NCBI RefSeq assembly: GCF_020905345.1
Contig: NZ_JAJJMO010000001.1
Span: 2,666,001-2,730,000, forward strand
Origin: Flavobacterium pisciphilum
Lineage (GTDB): Bacteria; Bacteroidota; Bacteroidia; Flavobacteriales; Flavobacteriaceae
Direction: 5' to 3'
Length of the DNA: 64,000 nt
Below, piece by piece: positions 8,272 through 16,301 of this stretch (within the stretch, counting starts at the first letter, position 1; the number at the start of each line of letters is the position of its first letter). The position numbers were made by a program, and so were the translations under genes. Under the pieces are notes generated by a model. It had not been told where the DNA came from and did not search any database. It was given only the letters and a program-made list of their open reading frames with translations.

Positions 8272-9099
8272 ATGCAAGTTTTACCGCCAAAAGAATTATC
8301 GCCATATATCAAACATTACCTTTTTTTAGAGAACAAAGGTAGTGATGCTCAAAAACTGCGTTTGTTTTCTGATGGTAATACTGGTGTTGTATTCTCTTTA
8401 AAAAGCAAACTCATTTCTGGTTTTAGCAATTATGAAGCACAAAACTACCTGCCAACTTCGTTTTTATATGGTCAATTAAATGGTTTTAAAGATATTTACT
8501 CTGGCAACGAAATGGCTATTGTAATTGTTGTTTTTCAACCCAACGGCATAAACCAATTATTAGGAATCACCAGTAGCGAATTGCGCGATACTATTATCTC
8601 TATCGATACTGTTTTTGGTCAGGAAGGAATCGAGCTCCAAGAAAAATTATCAGAACAACATACCATTCAGAATAAATTGAGTCTTTTAAATCATTTCTTT
8701 AAAACACTTGAAGCAAAAAAACCTATCTCAAATCAGTTAATCGCCACTGCTTCATTAGATTTTATCCTAAAAACCAAAGGACAATTTTCGCTCAAACAAT
8801 TGGTTGATTATACGGGTTATACCGAAAGACATATCGAAAGAAAATTTACGGAGTGTGTGGGATTAAACCCTAAGAAGTTTGGTAATATTGTAAAGATTCA
8901 TGGGTTCTTGAAGTTACTTAAAAACAAAACCGAAGATACTAGTCTTACCACTATTTCGTACGATGCTGGATTTTCAGACCAATCACATCTTATCCGAGAA
9001 TTTAAAAAACATACTGGAATGACTCCTAAGGAGTATTTGCATAATGCTGGGAAACTAACCAACAACTTCATCAAAACGATTCCTGCAAAGACATTTTAG
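8272..9099 (+). CDS. AraC-family transcriptional regulator
   Basis: 275 residues. The N-terminal 150 residues form a small-molecule-sensing domain of the type often found in Bacteroidetes AraC proteins (LPPKELSPYIKHYLFLEN at the start). The C terminus has two helix-turn-helix units, about residues 172-193 (FSLKQLVDYTGYTERHIERKF) and 225-246, ending with the AraC signature DAGFSDQSHLIREFKKHTGM and TPKEYL. It follows the isochorismatase-like gene by 20 bp and precedes the nitrilase gene by 72 bp, and probably controls one or both. It should bind DNA in the cytoplasm; the effector is unknown. Confidence 0.92.
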   Translation: MQVLPPKELSPYIKHYLFLENKGSDAQKLRLFSDGNTGVVFSLKSKLISGFSNYEAQNYLPTSFLYGQLNGFKDIYSGNEMAIVIVVFQPNGINQLLGITSSELRDTIISIDTVFGQEGIELQEKLSEQHTIQNKLSLLNHFFKTLEAKKPISNQLIATASLDFILKTKGQFSLKQLVDYTGYTERHIERKFTECVGLNPKKFGNIVKIHGFLKLLKNKTEDTSLTTISYDAGFSDQSHLIREFKKHTGMTPKEYLHNAGKLTNNFIKTIPAKTF

Positions 9100-9119
9100 A
9101 AATGTCGGTTTTATACAAT

Positions 9120-9147
9120 TTGTAAATTATCATGCACGCTATTTTTG
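9120..9147 (+). promoter_or_regulatory. Promoter of the nitrilase-superfamily gene
   Basis: TTG (9120-9122), 17 bp, then TATTTTTG (9140-9147), a good match to the flavobacterial TTG-N17-23-TAnnTTTG consensus, 24 bp before the ATG at 9172. It suggests the gene has its own promoter apart from the AraC gene. Confidence 0.65.
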
Positions 9148-9171
9148 TCTGAATAACAAATAGCATCTAAC

Positions 9172-10131
9172 ATGAAAAATCTAAAAATAGCTACAGCTCA
9201 GTTTGAGAATAAAAGTGGCGATAAAATTTATAATTTATCTGTAATTGAAAAACTTTCACAAAAAGCATCCAGCGAAGGTTGTGATGTAATTGCATTTCAT
9301 GAATGCTCCATTACAGGATATACATTTGCAAGGCATTTATCAAAAGAACAAATGCTAAACCTAGCAGAAGTCATTCCCAACGGAGAAAGCGTCTTAAAAC
9401 TAATAAAAATAGCCAAAAACAACAATATAGTTATATTGGCAGGACTTTTTGAAAAAGACGAGAACGATAATCTGTTCAAAGCTTATGTTTGTGTTGACAA
9501 AAATGGCTTGGTTGCAAAATACCGAAAGTTACATCCGTTTATAAATCCAAACTTAACACCCGGAGATAGCTATTGCATCTTTGAAATCAATGGTTGGAAA
9601 TGCGGAATCTTAATTTGCTACGACAATAACATTATCGAGAATGTTCGTGCAACAACTCTTTTAGGTGCTGACATTATTTTTATGCCACATGTAACCATGT
9701 GTACCCCTTCTACCCGACCTGGTGCAGGCTTTGTTGCACCTCAACTTTGGGAGAACCGCGAAGCTGACCCAACTTCACTACGATTAGAATTTGACGGAAT
9801 GAAAGGACGTGACTGGCTGATGAAATGGTTACCAGCTAGAGCTTATGACAATGCTATTTATGCCATTTTCTCTAACCCAATTGGTATGGACGACGATCAA
9901 CTAAAAAATGGTTGTTCTATGATTGTTGACCCGTTTGGAGATGTAATTGCCGAATGCCGAACTTTTGATGACTCTTTTGCAACAGCAATAATTACTCCCG
10001 AAAAATGCATTCAGGCTGGGGGAAATCGATACATAAAAGCTAGAAGACCAGATTTATACCGAGATATCATTGGGCAAGACCACAAATCGGAACAAAATGT
10101 AGTTTGGTTAAACACTGATGAAAAAAGTTAA
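9172..10131 (+). CDS. Carbon-nitrogen hydrolase (nitrilase superfamily)
   Basis: 319 residues with the Glu-Lys-Cys triad: Glu44 in AFHECSITGY, Lys119 in YRKLHPF and Cys149 in GILICYDN. The superfamily hydrolyses amides, carbamoyl compounds or nitriles. Length and motif style (CGILICYDNNIIENVR) fit aliphatic amidase or N-carbamoyl-type branches better than true nitrilases, but this is a judgement from motifs only. It is cytoplasmic. It has its own TAnnTTTG promoter and follows an AraC regulator; the isochorismatase-like hydrolase upstream could act on a related amide. Confidence 0.88.
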   Translation: MKNLKIATAQFENKSGDKIYNLSVIEKLSQKASSEGCDVIAFHECSITGYTFARHLSKEQMLNLAEVIPNGESVLKLIKIAKNNNIVILAGLFEKDENDNLFKAYVCVDKNGLVAKYRKLHPFINPNLTPGDSYCIFEINGWKCGILICYDNNIIENVRATTLLGADIIFMPHVTMCTPSTRPGAGFVAPQLWENREADPTSLRLEFDGMKGRDWLMKWLPARAYDNAIYAIFSNPIGMDDDQLKNGCSMIVDPFGDVIAECRTFDDSFATAIITPEKCIQAGGNRYIKARRPDLYRDIIGQDHKSEQNVVWLNTDEKS

Positions 10132-10170
10132 AACTAACAATGCTACAGATTTTAAGCTACTAAAAAGATT

Positions 10171-10178
10171 TATCTTTG
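10171..10178 (+). promoter_or_regulatory. Bacteroidetes -7 box (TATCTTTG)
   Basis: TATCTTTG fits TAnnTTTG and lies 33 bp before the acetyltransferase ATG (10212), after the end of the nitrilase gene. It suggests a separate transcript for the GNAT gene. Confidence 0.55.
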
Positions 10179-10211
10179 AGGAATTGATTAATCTACAGAA
10201 TAAACATTACA

Positions 10212-10718
10212 ATGGAATTTTTTAAAACTACAAATGAAGATATCGATGCCGTTTTCGATATTTATAATGAAGCCACATCGTACCAAAAAACAGTTAATAA
10301 TAAAAGTTGGAGAGGTTTTGAAAGAGCCTTAATAGAAAAAGAAATCGCCGAAGACCGTCATTTTGTAATCAAAGAAGAAGGGGAAGTTGCCTGTACATTT
10401 GTTCTTACTTTTAATGATTTAATTATTTGGAAAGAAGCTAGTGCAGATCCTGCTGTCTACCTGCATCGTATTGCCACAAATCCAAAATTTAGAGGTCAAT
10501 CTTATGTCAAAAAAATCATAGAATGGGTGAAAATATATGCCAAAGAAAATGGAAAATTATACATAAGACTCGACACACATAGCGGAAACGAAAGAATAAA
10601 CAAATACTATATGAGTTGTGGATTTGATTTTAAAGGTGTTAGCGTTATCGAATGGACAAGCGAATTACCTGAGCATTACAAAGAAGGTTCTTTTAGTTTG
10701 TTTGAGATTAAATTATAG
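10212..10718 (+). CDS. GNAT-family N-acetyltransferase
   Basis: 168 residues with a GNAT fold: a central strand LHRIATNPKFRGQSYVKKI (motif A; RGQSYV replaces the usual RGxGxG/A acetyl-CoA loop), then KLYIRLDTHSGNERINKYY and CGFDFKGVSVIEW. Such proteins acetylate small molecules or protein amines from acetyl-CoA. The substrate cannot be inferred. The motif-A loop is less canonical than usual but still matches many Bacteroidetes GNATs. It is followed after 8 bp by a hypothetical gene, which is probably co-transcribed. Confidence 0.85.
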   Translation: MEFFKTTNEDIDAVFDIYNEATSYQKTVNNKSWRGFERALIEKEIAEDRHFVIKEEGEVACTFVLTFNDLIIWKEASADPAVYLHRIATNPKFRGQSYVKKIIEWVKIYAKENGKLYIRLDTHSGNERINKYYMSCGFDFKGVSVIEWTSELPEHYKEGSFSLFEIKL

Positions 10719-10726
10719 ATTCTGAC

Positions 10727-11347
10727 ATGAACACACACAACGATTTTAAAGTTGGACAATGGGTTAAATCCTATTCCAAAGGCATACATAGGATTGAGAA
10801 ATTTATTCCAATTGAATTTGAAGAGTACCATTCATTTGTTGGAGCTATTCCAAAAAATAAGATTGGAACTCTCGATGCACCTTTGGTAATATTAAAGCGC
10901 CTTTTTAATTCAAAATTTAAAAAACAAGTGGGGGCTGACTTTTGCTCTAGCTCATTCTTAAAACAAATTTCTGCTGAAGAAAAAAGCAATATTGAGGAAC
11001 AACTAAAACTAAATCCTAAATACATAACTGATTTAGACAAGTATAGCATTCCTAAATTTGAATCAAGATATGGAATAAACATCCAAATTTCTGAAGAGAC
11101 AAAATCACTCATTCCAGAATTGGCTGCATTTATAAAACAAGAAGGCCGAACTCTAACCGATATCTTCAATTGGTTAGATAGCAAAAACTACAAAGACCTC
11201 TTGGATAACCGAAGTACTTTAGGCAATAATGATCGTTCTCATTATTTTCAGTTTATAAATTGGAGCTACAAAACGAAAGACAACAAGCTCTTATTTACAG
11301 ATTTGCTTGCCTTTATGCCTAACTTCGAAAAAATTGACCTAGGATAA
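10727..11347 (+). CDS. Hypothetical protein
   Basis: 206 residues, soluble, no signal peptide, not recognised. The N terminus (FKVGQWVKSYSKGIHRIEKF) looks like a small beta-barrel module of the type that opens with 'G-x-W-V', followed by a charged helical part with ISAEEKSNIEEQLKL and a segment EEGRTLTDIFNWLD-like in tone near residue 145. It lies 8 bp after the GNAT gene and ends before a strong terminator, so it closes this transcript. Codon use is like its neighbours. No function is proposed. Confidence 0.7.
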   Translation: MNTHNDFKVGQWVKSYSKGIHRIEKFIPIEFEEYHSFVGAIPKNKIGTLDAPLVILKRLFNSKFKKQVGADFCSSSFLKQISAEEKSNIEEQLKLNPKYITDLDKYSIPKFESRYGINIQISEETKSLIPELAAFIKQEGRTLTDIFNWLDSKNYKDLLDNRSTLGNNDRSHYFQFINWSYKTKDNKLLFTDLLAFMPNFEKIDLG

Positions 11348-11366
11348 ATCCGTAGTACAACTATCT

Positions 11367-11410
11367 AAAAACAAAACCCTTGTGAGTAAATTTCACAAGG
11401 GTTTTGTTTT
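11367..11410. terminator. Bidirectional terminator
   Basis: A perfect 18-bp inverted repeat (AAAACAAAACCCTTGTGA and its complement) with a 7-nt loop, rich in A on one side and T on the other. It lies between the convergent genes ending at 11347 (+) and 11441 (-) and can serve both. Confidence 0.9.
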
Positions 11411-11440
11411 ATACGTAGACTAACTATTCCGTTTACAAGA

Positions 11441-11806
11441 TTAATTCGCTACTTTTTTATATTCAAATGTTCCTAATTGTTCGTAAGTCATAACACGCTT
11501 TTGAGCGTCAAAAGAATCAATATGGAATTTTACTGGAATGATTGCTGAGGTTATTGTAAGCTCACTATTGTCCTTAGATAGTTTCCATTTTGCCTTATGT
11601 ACCTCGTCACCATTGACACTTTCAAAATGACCTCCATCCAGAAAAACTTGAAACACTTGATCGGTTTTAAAATAGGCATTAATGTCTTTTTCCTTCCCAT
11701 TTTGCACCCATTTCACGAGTTGCCATTTCCCTAAAAGTTCTTTAGAAGTCTGTGCATTCATAGAGAATCCAACAGCTAAGAAAACAAATACTATAATTTT
11801 TTTCAT
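11441..11806 (-). CDS. Small exported lipocalin-like protein
   Basis: 121 residues from the ATG at 11806. This start is preferred over an upstream in-frame ATG (11902) because it begins a clean signal peptide, MKKIIVFVFLAVGFSMNAQ, with cleavage near Ala-Gln. The mature part (LLGKWQLVKWVQNGKE, FHIDSFDAQKRVMTYEQL) has the LxGxW opening common to lipocalin-like and META-type secreted beta-barrels of Bacteroidetes. It is probably periplasmic or secreted. No catalytic motif is seen. It shares the strand of the cassette-like array but no array repeat separates it from the truncated lipoprotein gene. Confidence 0.75.
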   Translation of the reverse strand: MKKIIVFVFLAVGFSMNAQTSKELLGKWQLVKWVQNGKEKDINAYFKTDQVFQVFLDGGHFESVNGDEVHKAKWKLSKDNSELTITSAIIPVKFHIDSFDAQKRVMTYEQLGTFEYKKVAN

Positions 11807-11846
11807 CTTGTTGTTTTTATAATTGATGATTAAAATTACATGTTTT

Positions 11847-11984
11847 TCAGTTAATTGAGACAATATGATGCAAACCACCTGAAGAAAAAATAAAATCATC
11901 AAAAGGAAAAGGCTTCACTTCTGTCTTTTTAGCACAGGAAAGCAACATAACGAAAAAGCATATAACTATAATTTGCTTATTCAT
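11847..11984 (-). CDS. Short lipoprotein gene, probably truncated
   Basis: A 45-residue reading frame found by eye. It opens with a lipoprotein signal peptide, IIVICFFVMLLSCAKK, lipobox LLSC with Cys17, then TEVKPFPFDDFIFSSGGLHH and stops. A lipidated tail of only 29 residues is short, and the end looks like the start of a longer domain, so this may be the 5' remnant of a broken gene. It begins 26 bp beyond the first array repeat. It could also be a genuine small lipoprotein. Confidence 0.45.
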   Translation of the reverse strand: MNKQIIVICFFVMLLSCAKKTEVKPFPFDDFIFSSGGLHHIVSIN

Positions 11985-12010
11985 AATATTTAAAAACTGT
12001 TCCATTTTTA

Positions 12011-12143
12011 TCTAACAGTTTGCGGCTTTGCGATGGTGGGTAAATCGAAGCTATTCTGTTCGTTTTACACTAAATTTCAATAGAATTACAACTGTTGAAC
12101 TTTACACTTTCGCCTCACTATTGCGAAACCTTTGTTGACTGTC
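12011..12143 (-). repeat. attC-like cassette site A
   Basis: About 133 bp with imperfectly complementary ends: CTAACAG...TTTGCGATGGTG at 12012-12038 and CACTATTGCGAAACC...GTTGACTG at 12115-12141. The inner arms pair (TTTGCGATGGTG with CACTATTGCGAAA), with an unpaired outer spacer between inner and end boxes, as in attC sites. The centre holds ACTGTTGAACTTTACACT, shared with site C. The stop codon of the neighbouring gene (12142-12144) touches its edge. Confidence 0.7.
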
Positions 12144-12672
12144 AGGCATATTTCTTTTTCACTTTTTCTAATCTTTTAATTGCATTTTCAAAATCTTCAT
12201 CGTGGTCAATACAAAATGCAAAAAAGTTGTCTGTTTTTGGAGTTTTTTTAAATGTTTCAGTTTTTGAAAAATCTAACAACACTTCGCAAAAGACTTCTAA
12301 TAAATTTTCAACAAACTCTTTCCACGATTTATAATCGTCTTCTGGAAAGTCATAAAATATTTTGGTTAATTCCTCGTCTGTCAAAACATTTAATGTTTCA
12401 AAACATTGGTATTCCCAATCTCCTGTATTAAATTTTAAATCATTGATCTCTTCGTCTGATTTATAATATTTAGAAAATTCGCCTGTCTGATAATGTTTCA
12501 GTGTTTTTTCAAATTCAGCTTCTGTGTTAAAACACAAATTAATTTCTGCATATTCCGCATTACAGTTGTAGGCAAATGAATAAAATTCAAGACTTGAATG
12601 TTCATTCAAAAAGCTTTCAACAGCGTTTATTGTAAACTCCAAAAGTTGTTTCTTTATTTCTATTTTGTCCAT
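12142..12672 (-). CDS. DUF4303-like cassette protein
   Basis: 176 residues, acidic, soluble. The stretch FYSFAYNCNAEYAEINLCFN followed by FSKYYKSDEEINDLKFNTGDWEYQCF resembles DUF4303 proteins, which are often found as immunity-type proteins beside toxins; this is recognition from memory, not a search. A C-terminal charged helix (DEDFENAIKRLEKVKKKY) ends the protein. It is cassette 1 counted from the low-coordinate end: its stop codon touches site A, and site B lies 58 bp upstream of its start. No toxin gene is next to it. Confidence 0.72.
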   Translation of the reverse strand: MDKIEIKKQLLEFTINAVESFLNEHSSLEFYSFAYNCNAEYAEINLCFNTEAEFEKTLKHYQTGEFSKYYKSDEEINDLKFNTGDWEYQCFETLNVLTDEELTKIFYDFPEDDYKSWKEFVENLLEVFCEVLLDFSKTETFKKTPKTDNFFAFCIDHDEDFENAIKRLEKVKKKYA

Positions 12673-12729
12673 ATTTTTTTAATATTTCATTCAGGTCATT
12701 TATTAGCAGTATGATTGTCAATGTTTACA

Positions 12730-12863
12730 GCTAGCGGTTTGGGGCTTTGTGTTCGGGTGGAAAATCAAAGCATAAAAGCTGATATTATTACTAAAGTTCA
12801 ATTGAAAAACTACTGTTGAATTTTGCAATCAGCCCGCCTGACGCAAAACCCTTGTTAGCGGTA
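12730..12863 (-). repeat. attC-like cassette site B
   Basis: About 134 bp, ends GCTAGCGG (12730-12737) and GTTAGCGG (12854-12861). Inner arms CTTTGTGTTCGGGTGG and CCGCCTGACGCAAAACC are largely complementary. It shares ACTGTTGAA with sites A and C. It lies between two minus-strand genes; the stop of the 226-residue gene is 6 bp from its end. Confidence 0.7.
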
Positions 12864-12869
12864 GTACTT

Positions 12870-13550
12870 TTATTCTAGTAATTGTAAATCTATTTCATTC
12901 ATATAGCAATCAAGTACTCGATATACTTTAATTTCAGGTCGCTCGGATAGGTATGATTTTATTTCACTTATTTTCTTAAATTCTTCATACATATCATATT
13001 CGCCTTTAGAAAAATACTGGTATTCTATTGTGTAAATTCCCGCTTCAATTCGTTCATTATCTTTTATTAACTTATTGTTGTTGATTATTATGTCTGTATT
13101 TGACTTTAAAAGTTCAATATCGCCAGATAATATATTGCTGTGTCTTTGTATTATATTACTTATTTCCTTTAAATATTTATCGTTTATACGTTGTCCATTT
13201 ATCATATATTTTTTTGATATCTTGTCCAAAAAAGTATTCTTGTTAGTCTTTAAATATTGCTTGAATAAATAATCATAATTTTCTTGCAATTCCGTTTTGT
13301 AGTCTTCAATTACTTGGTTTTTTAATTCAAGATTGTCAATATAATAATCATTTATTTTCGCCCAAATTGGGGTTGATGGAGTTGCTTCAAACCATATGTC
13401 GATTGTAACAAATTCATTTTTAGCAACTAGATGTATTTCATATGCAAGTTGTTGATGTTCAAATTCAGAAAAATGAAATTCTGATTGAAGAAAAGAAAAA
13501 ATTTCTTTTACACTATTGATTATATCTGTATAAAAATTATTTACTTCCAT
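12870..13550 (-). CDS. Hypothetical cassette protein
   Basis: 226 residues, very rich in Asn, Lys, Ile and Tyr, soluble, no signal peptide. The first 100 residues look like an alpha/beta domain (SFLQSEFHFSEFEHQQLAYE, FVTIDIWFEA); the middle is helical and polar; the tail RPEIKVYRVLDCYMNEIDLQ could be another strand pair. I recognise no family. It is cassette 2: its TAA lies 6 bp from site B, and site C lies 40 bp upstream of its start. Composition is more AT-rich than the core genes, in keeping with acquired DNA. Confidence 0.7.
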   Translation of the reverse strand: MEVNNFYTDIINSVKEIFSFLQSEFHFSEFEHQQLAYEIHLVAKNEFVTIDIWFEATPSTPIWAKINDYYIDNLELKNQVIEDYKTELQENYDYLFKQYLKTNKNTFLDKISKKYMINGQRINDKYLKEISNIIQRHSNILSGDIELLKSNTDIIINNNKLIKDNERIEAGIYTIEYQYFSKGEYDMYEEFKKISEIKSYLSERPEIKVYRVLDCYMNEIDLQLLE

Positions 13551-13589
13551 TTGTTACTTCTAGTTGTTTTAGTCGGTGTACGTATTACT

Positions 13590-13722
13590 GCTAACGTTTT
13601 TCAACTTCGCAAAGTAGCGAAAATCGAAGCACAAATCTTCAATTCTGCACTGAAGTGGAACCGAAGAACAACTGTTGAACTTTACACTAAACCCGCCATT
13701 TTGCCAAGCTGATGTTAGCGGT
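13590..13722 (-). repeat. attC-like cassette site C
   Basis: About 133 bp with the cleanest end boxes: GCTAACG (13590-13596) and GTTAGCGG (13714-13721). Inner arms CTTCGCAAAGTAGCG and CCGCCATTTTGCCAAG pair imperfectly. It contains ACTGTTGAACTTTACACT, identical to site A. The stop codon of the next gene (13715-13717) lies inside the GTTAGC box. Confidence 0.72.
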
Positions 13723-14317
13723 ACTTATTTTTTTTCATTCTGATTTTCTTCTGTTTATTATATAATTCGGCACACTTTTCAGCGTAGTTAAAATAGATTT
13801 CATCTGAAAAGTCTTCTATATTAATAATTTTAAATTTCATTTTTGACTTTATAGTTGGTATTTTAACTAACTCACCTTCTTCATTGTTTGCTAAATGGTC
13901 GAAATAGTTCCAATTTCCAATATAATCTCCAGTCAATAAATTTACACTTGATTCTCCACTTCCGTCATTTGCAGCATTTCCAAACTCATACCTACTCATT
14001 CCAATTAATTGTATTTTTTTTGTTTTGGAATTATATCTAAATTGATTTTTGTAGCCAGCACGCATCCAGTCATTGAAAAACGCAAATCCATTTTTTGTTT
14101 TTAAAACTCTAGAAGATTCGTTTAAAATTTCGATTGGTTTACTTGATACAGATTTATAATTTAATGTTGATAAATTACAAACGATTGTCGATTTTTCAAC
14201 ATCAATAAAAACAGTATCATTTTTACCATCATTGTCTATATCCTTAACTAACTTATTTTGTCCAAATGTAAAATTTGTAAAGATTGTTAAGGATGAAATT
14301 ATTATGATTTTTTTCAT
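13715..14317 (-). CDS. Exported protein with a calcium-loop-like motif (cassette)
   Basis: 200 residues. It starts with a signal peptide (MKKIIIISSLTIFTNFTFGQ, cleavage after FGQ or before it), then DIDNDGKNDTVFID, a DxDxDG loop seen in FG-GAP/VCBS-type calcium-binding repeats, and a beta-rich body with NDWMRAGYKNQFRY and GMSRYEFGNAANDGSGESS. A basic tail, KKIRMKKNKYR, closes it. It is probably periplasmic or surface-located. It is cassette 3: its TAA lies within the GTTAGC end box of site C. The function is not recognised. Confidence 0.75.
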   Translation of the reverse strand: MKKIIIISSLTIFTNFTFGQNKLVKDIDNDGKNDTVFIDVEKSTIVCNLSTLNYKSVSSKPIEILNESSRVLKTKNGFAFFNDWMRAGYKNQFRYNSKTKKIQLIGMSRYEFGNAANDGSGESSVNLLTGDYIGNWNYFDHLANNEEGELVKIPTIKSKMKFKIINIEDFSDEIYFNYAEKCAELYNKQKKIRMKKNKYR

Positions 14318-14352
14318 TTCGTCTGTTTGTTGTGTGTCGTTAGTATAATTAC

Positions 14353-14488
14353 CACTAATGTTTTGGCGCTTTGCGATGGTGTGGCTTAAAATGCCAAATC
14401 TTTCTATTATAAAATTAACTTCGGAAAATCTAAAATCTTAAAACTTGCGAAAATCCCGCACTATTGCAAAACCGCTGCTAGCCACAGT
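14353..14488 (-). repeat. attC-like cassette site D
   Basis: About 136 bp, left end ACTAATG with TTTTGGCGCTTTGCGATGG, right end CACTATTGCAAAACC then GCTGCTAGC. The inner arms TTTGCGATGGTG and CACTATTGCAAA pair. End boxes are degenerate (GCTAGC instead of GTTAGC). The TAG stop of the kinase gene (14478-14480) lies within the right end. Confidence 0.7.
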
Positions 14489-15473
14489 TATTTCTTTTAT
14501 TTTCATAATATTCCATCCAAGTTCTAATTCTTCCAACAAACATTTTAAGATAGTTTTCGGTAAAAAAGATGTTAGACCAATCAAATCTTTGTGCTTGTAC
14601 ACCAAGATAAAACACAAAAATTGATGCTCCAACTTCTGGAATTAATTCAATTTCTTTTTCTGATAAATGCCTTATTTTTTGGTAACCGTTTAGAAAATTT
14701 TTAGTTTTTAATTCATATTCACTTTTGTCAGATTCTATGAAAAATAATTGTTTACAAAAATAACCAACATCTAAAATTAATAAACCATTTCCGCAATTAT
14801 CAAAGTCAAAAATAGTGATTTCATTTTCATTATTTACGCTCAAATTATCGTACCAAATATCTAAATGGACTATTCCTCTTTTAATTTCTAATAAATTACT
14901 TTCATTAATTTTTTTTGGAATTTTATCACTAATTTCTTTTAAAAATTTCATTTCGTCTAATTCTTCTGAAAAAAATGGCTTTAAATGATTATAAGATTCA
15001 TATAATAGAATTTCAGTATCGTAATTTACTCTGTCGATTTTTTTATTTTCGGTGACATTATGAATTTTAGCCATTACAGATCCAATAGAATAACAAGTTT
15101 CATTAGACATAAAACGCATTTTTTCGCCTTTAGCAAATGAAAAAAGTACTCCATATCGAATTCCTTCGGGAGCATTAATTTCTTGAATGAAGTTTCCATT
15201 TGTATCTGAAATTGGATATGAAACAGAAAGTGATTTTTTTTTGAGTAAATTTAATAACTCTAATTCTTGCTCAATTTCAATTTTTGTTCGCCATTTATAA
15301 CAGTAAACTCTAAAAACGAATTTAGTTTCGTTGTTCGAAATAAAATAAGTGTGATTTACTCCCGTTCTAAATAATTTGCAATTAAAATCTTCTGTCAGCT
15401 CATATTTTCTTTTGATAAAATCACCTAATTCTGTTTCGGATAATGTTGAAGCACTTACTGGAAAAGTTGTCAT
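14478..15473 (-). CDS. Aminoglycoside phosphotransferase (APH)-fold kinase (cassette)
   Basis: 331 residues. The kinase core is clear: the Brenner motif HLDIWYDN (His203, Asp205, Asn210) and the Mg-binding IFDFDNCGNG (Asp223), plus the N-lobe strand KFVFRVYCYKWRTKIEIEQE. The APH/choline-kinase fold includes antibiotic kinases, homoserine kinase II and stress kinases such as SrkA; overall it reads closer to the SrkA/homoserine-kinase-like branch than to a classical aminoglycoside enzyme. It is cassette 4, with its stop in site D and site E 25 bp upstream of its start. The substrate is unknown. Confidence 0.85.
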   Translation of the reverse strand: MTTFPVSASTLSETELGDFIKRKYELTEDFNCKLFRTGVNHTYFISNNETKFVFRVYCYKWRTKIEIEQELELLNLLKKKSLSVSYPISDTNGNFIQEINAPEGIRYGVLFSFAKGEKMRFMSNETCYSIGSVMAKIHNVTENKKIDRVNYDTEILLYESYNHLKPFFSEELDEMKFLKEISDKIPKKINESNLLEIKRGIVHLDIWYDNLSVNNENEITIFDFDNCGNGLLILDVGYFCKQLFFIESDKSEYELKTKNFLNGYQKIRHLSEKEIELIPEVGASIFVFYLGVQAQRFDWSNIFFTENYLKMFVGRIRTWMEYYENKRNNCG

Positions 15474-15497
15474 TTAATACGGATTTTTTATAATTGT

Positions 15498-15627
15498 GGC
15501 TAACGTCTTGGCGCTACAAGAGGTTTGGGATTAAAGATGCGAGTTTTTTCCATTATGCACAAGTTTTCCAAGTACAAAACCAACTTCAAATTAAGCCTAA
15601 AGCCCCAATCACGACAAACGGATGTTT
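15498..15627 (-). repeat. attC-like cassette site E
   Basis: About 130 bp; left box GCTAACG (15499-15505) followed by TCTTGGCGCTACAAG, right part CACGACAAACGGATGTT, where the expected GTTAGC has decayed to a T-run. Central text (CAAGTACAAAACCAACTTCAAATT, AGCCTAAA) matches site F, not sites A-D, so E and F form a subgroup. Confidence 0.6.
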
Positions 15628-15630
15628 TTT

Positions 15631-16257
15631 TTAACTTATCCACGTTCTCCATTTGTCTATTATTTTCCACTTTCCATTAATTTTTTTTAGAAATATAGAT
15701 TTTCCACTTCCACATAATCCGTCACAATAATGATTTAATTCTAAATAAGCTTTCTGATTGTCAGAAGAAAAAACTGGTATTGTCATCTCATAGAAATTAT
15801 ACGATTCACCTAATTTCTTTTTATTTATTTCTTTTTCTTTAGTTGTTGAATTAATTTTCTCAACAACTTCTTTTTCAATTTTCAGTGTTTGTGGATTCGA
15901 ATTTTGTTGAAGTAAATACAATGAATCTCTAGAAGTAAAAAATATTTCATTTCCTATTTTTGAACACAATAAATCTTCAATTGAAATAGCATTGAAAGAT
16001 GGTGGAGGTGGAGGAGGAATTGGTTCGTTGTCTTTTGTTTTTTCAGGAATATAAATGTCAAGTTTGATTAATTCTTCGCAAAACATTTTTGTTCCTTTTC
16101 CATTTATTAAAACATTCAGACTATCTTCTATAATCACTGTTTTAACAATTTCATTAATGTCTTTAATTTTAGAAGAATCAAATTTAGTTTCATTCTTGAT
16201 TTTTTTACAATTGGTAAATGATAAAGAAACTAGTAATATTAAAAATATCTTTTTCAT
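15631..16257 (-). CDS. Lipoprotein with proline-rich linker (cassette)
   Basis: 208 residues with a lipoprotein signal (MKKIFLILLVSLSFTNC, lipobox FTNC, Cys17) followed by a charged linker and the run IPPPPPPSF near residue 80. The second half contains EIFFTSRDSLYLLQQ, YNFYEMTIPVFSSDNQKAYL and HYCDGLCGSGKSIFLKK, with two nearby cysteines. It ends in GKWKIIDKWRTWIS. It should be anchored in the outer membrane or periplasm. It is cassette 5: its TAA is 3 bp from site E. No family is recognised. Confidence 0.75.
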   Translation of the reverse strand: MKKIFLILLVSLSFTNCKKIKNETKFDSSKIKDINEIVKTVIIEDSLNVLINGKGTKMFCEELIKLDIYIPEKTKDNEPIPPPPPPSFNAISIEDLLCSKIGNEIFFTSRDSLYLLQQNSNPQTLKIEKEVVEKINSTTKEKEINKKKLGESYNFYEMTIPVFSSDNQKAYLELNHYCDGLCGSGKSIFLKKINGKWKIIDKWRTWIS

Positions 16258-16301
16258 TATTTATTTGATTTTCTTTTATTTCTGATTTTCTCTAAAATAT
16301 C

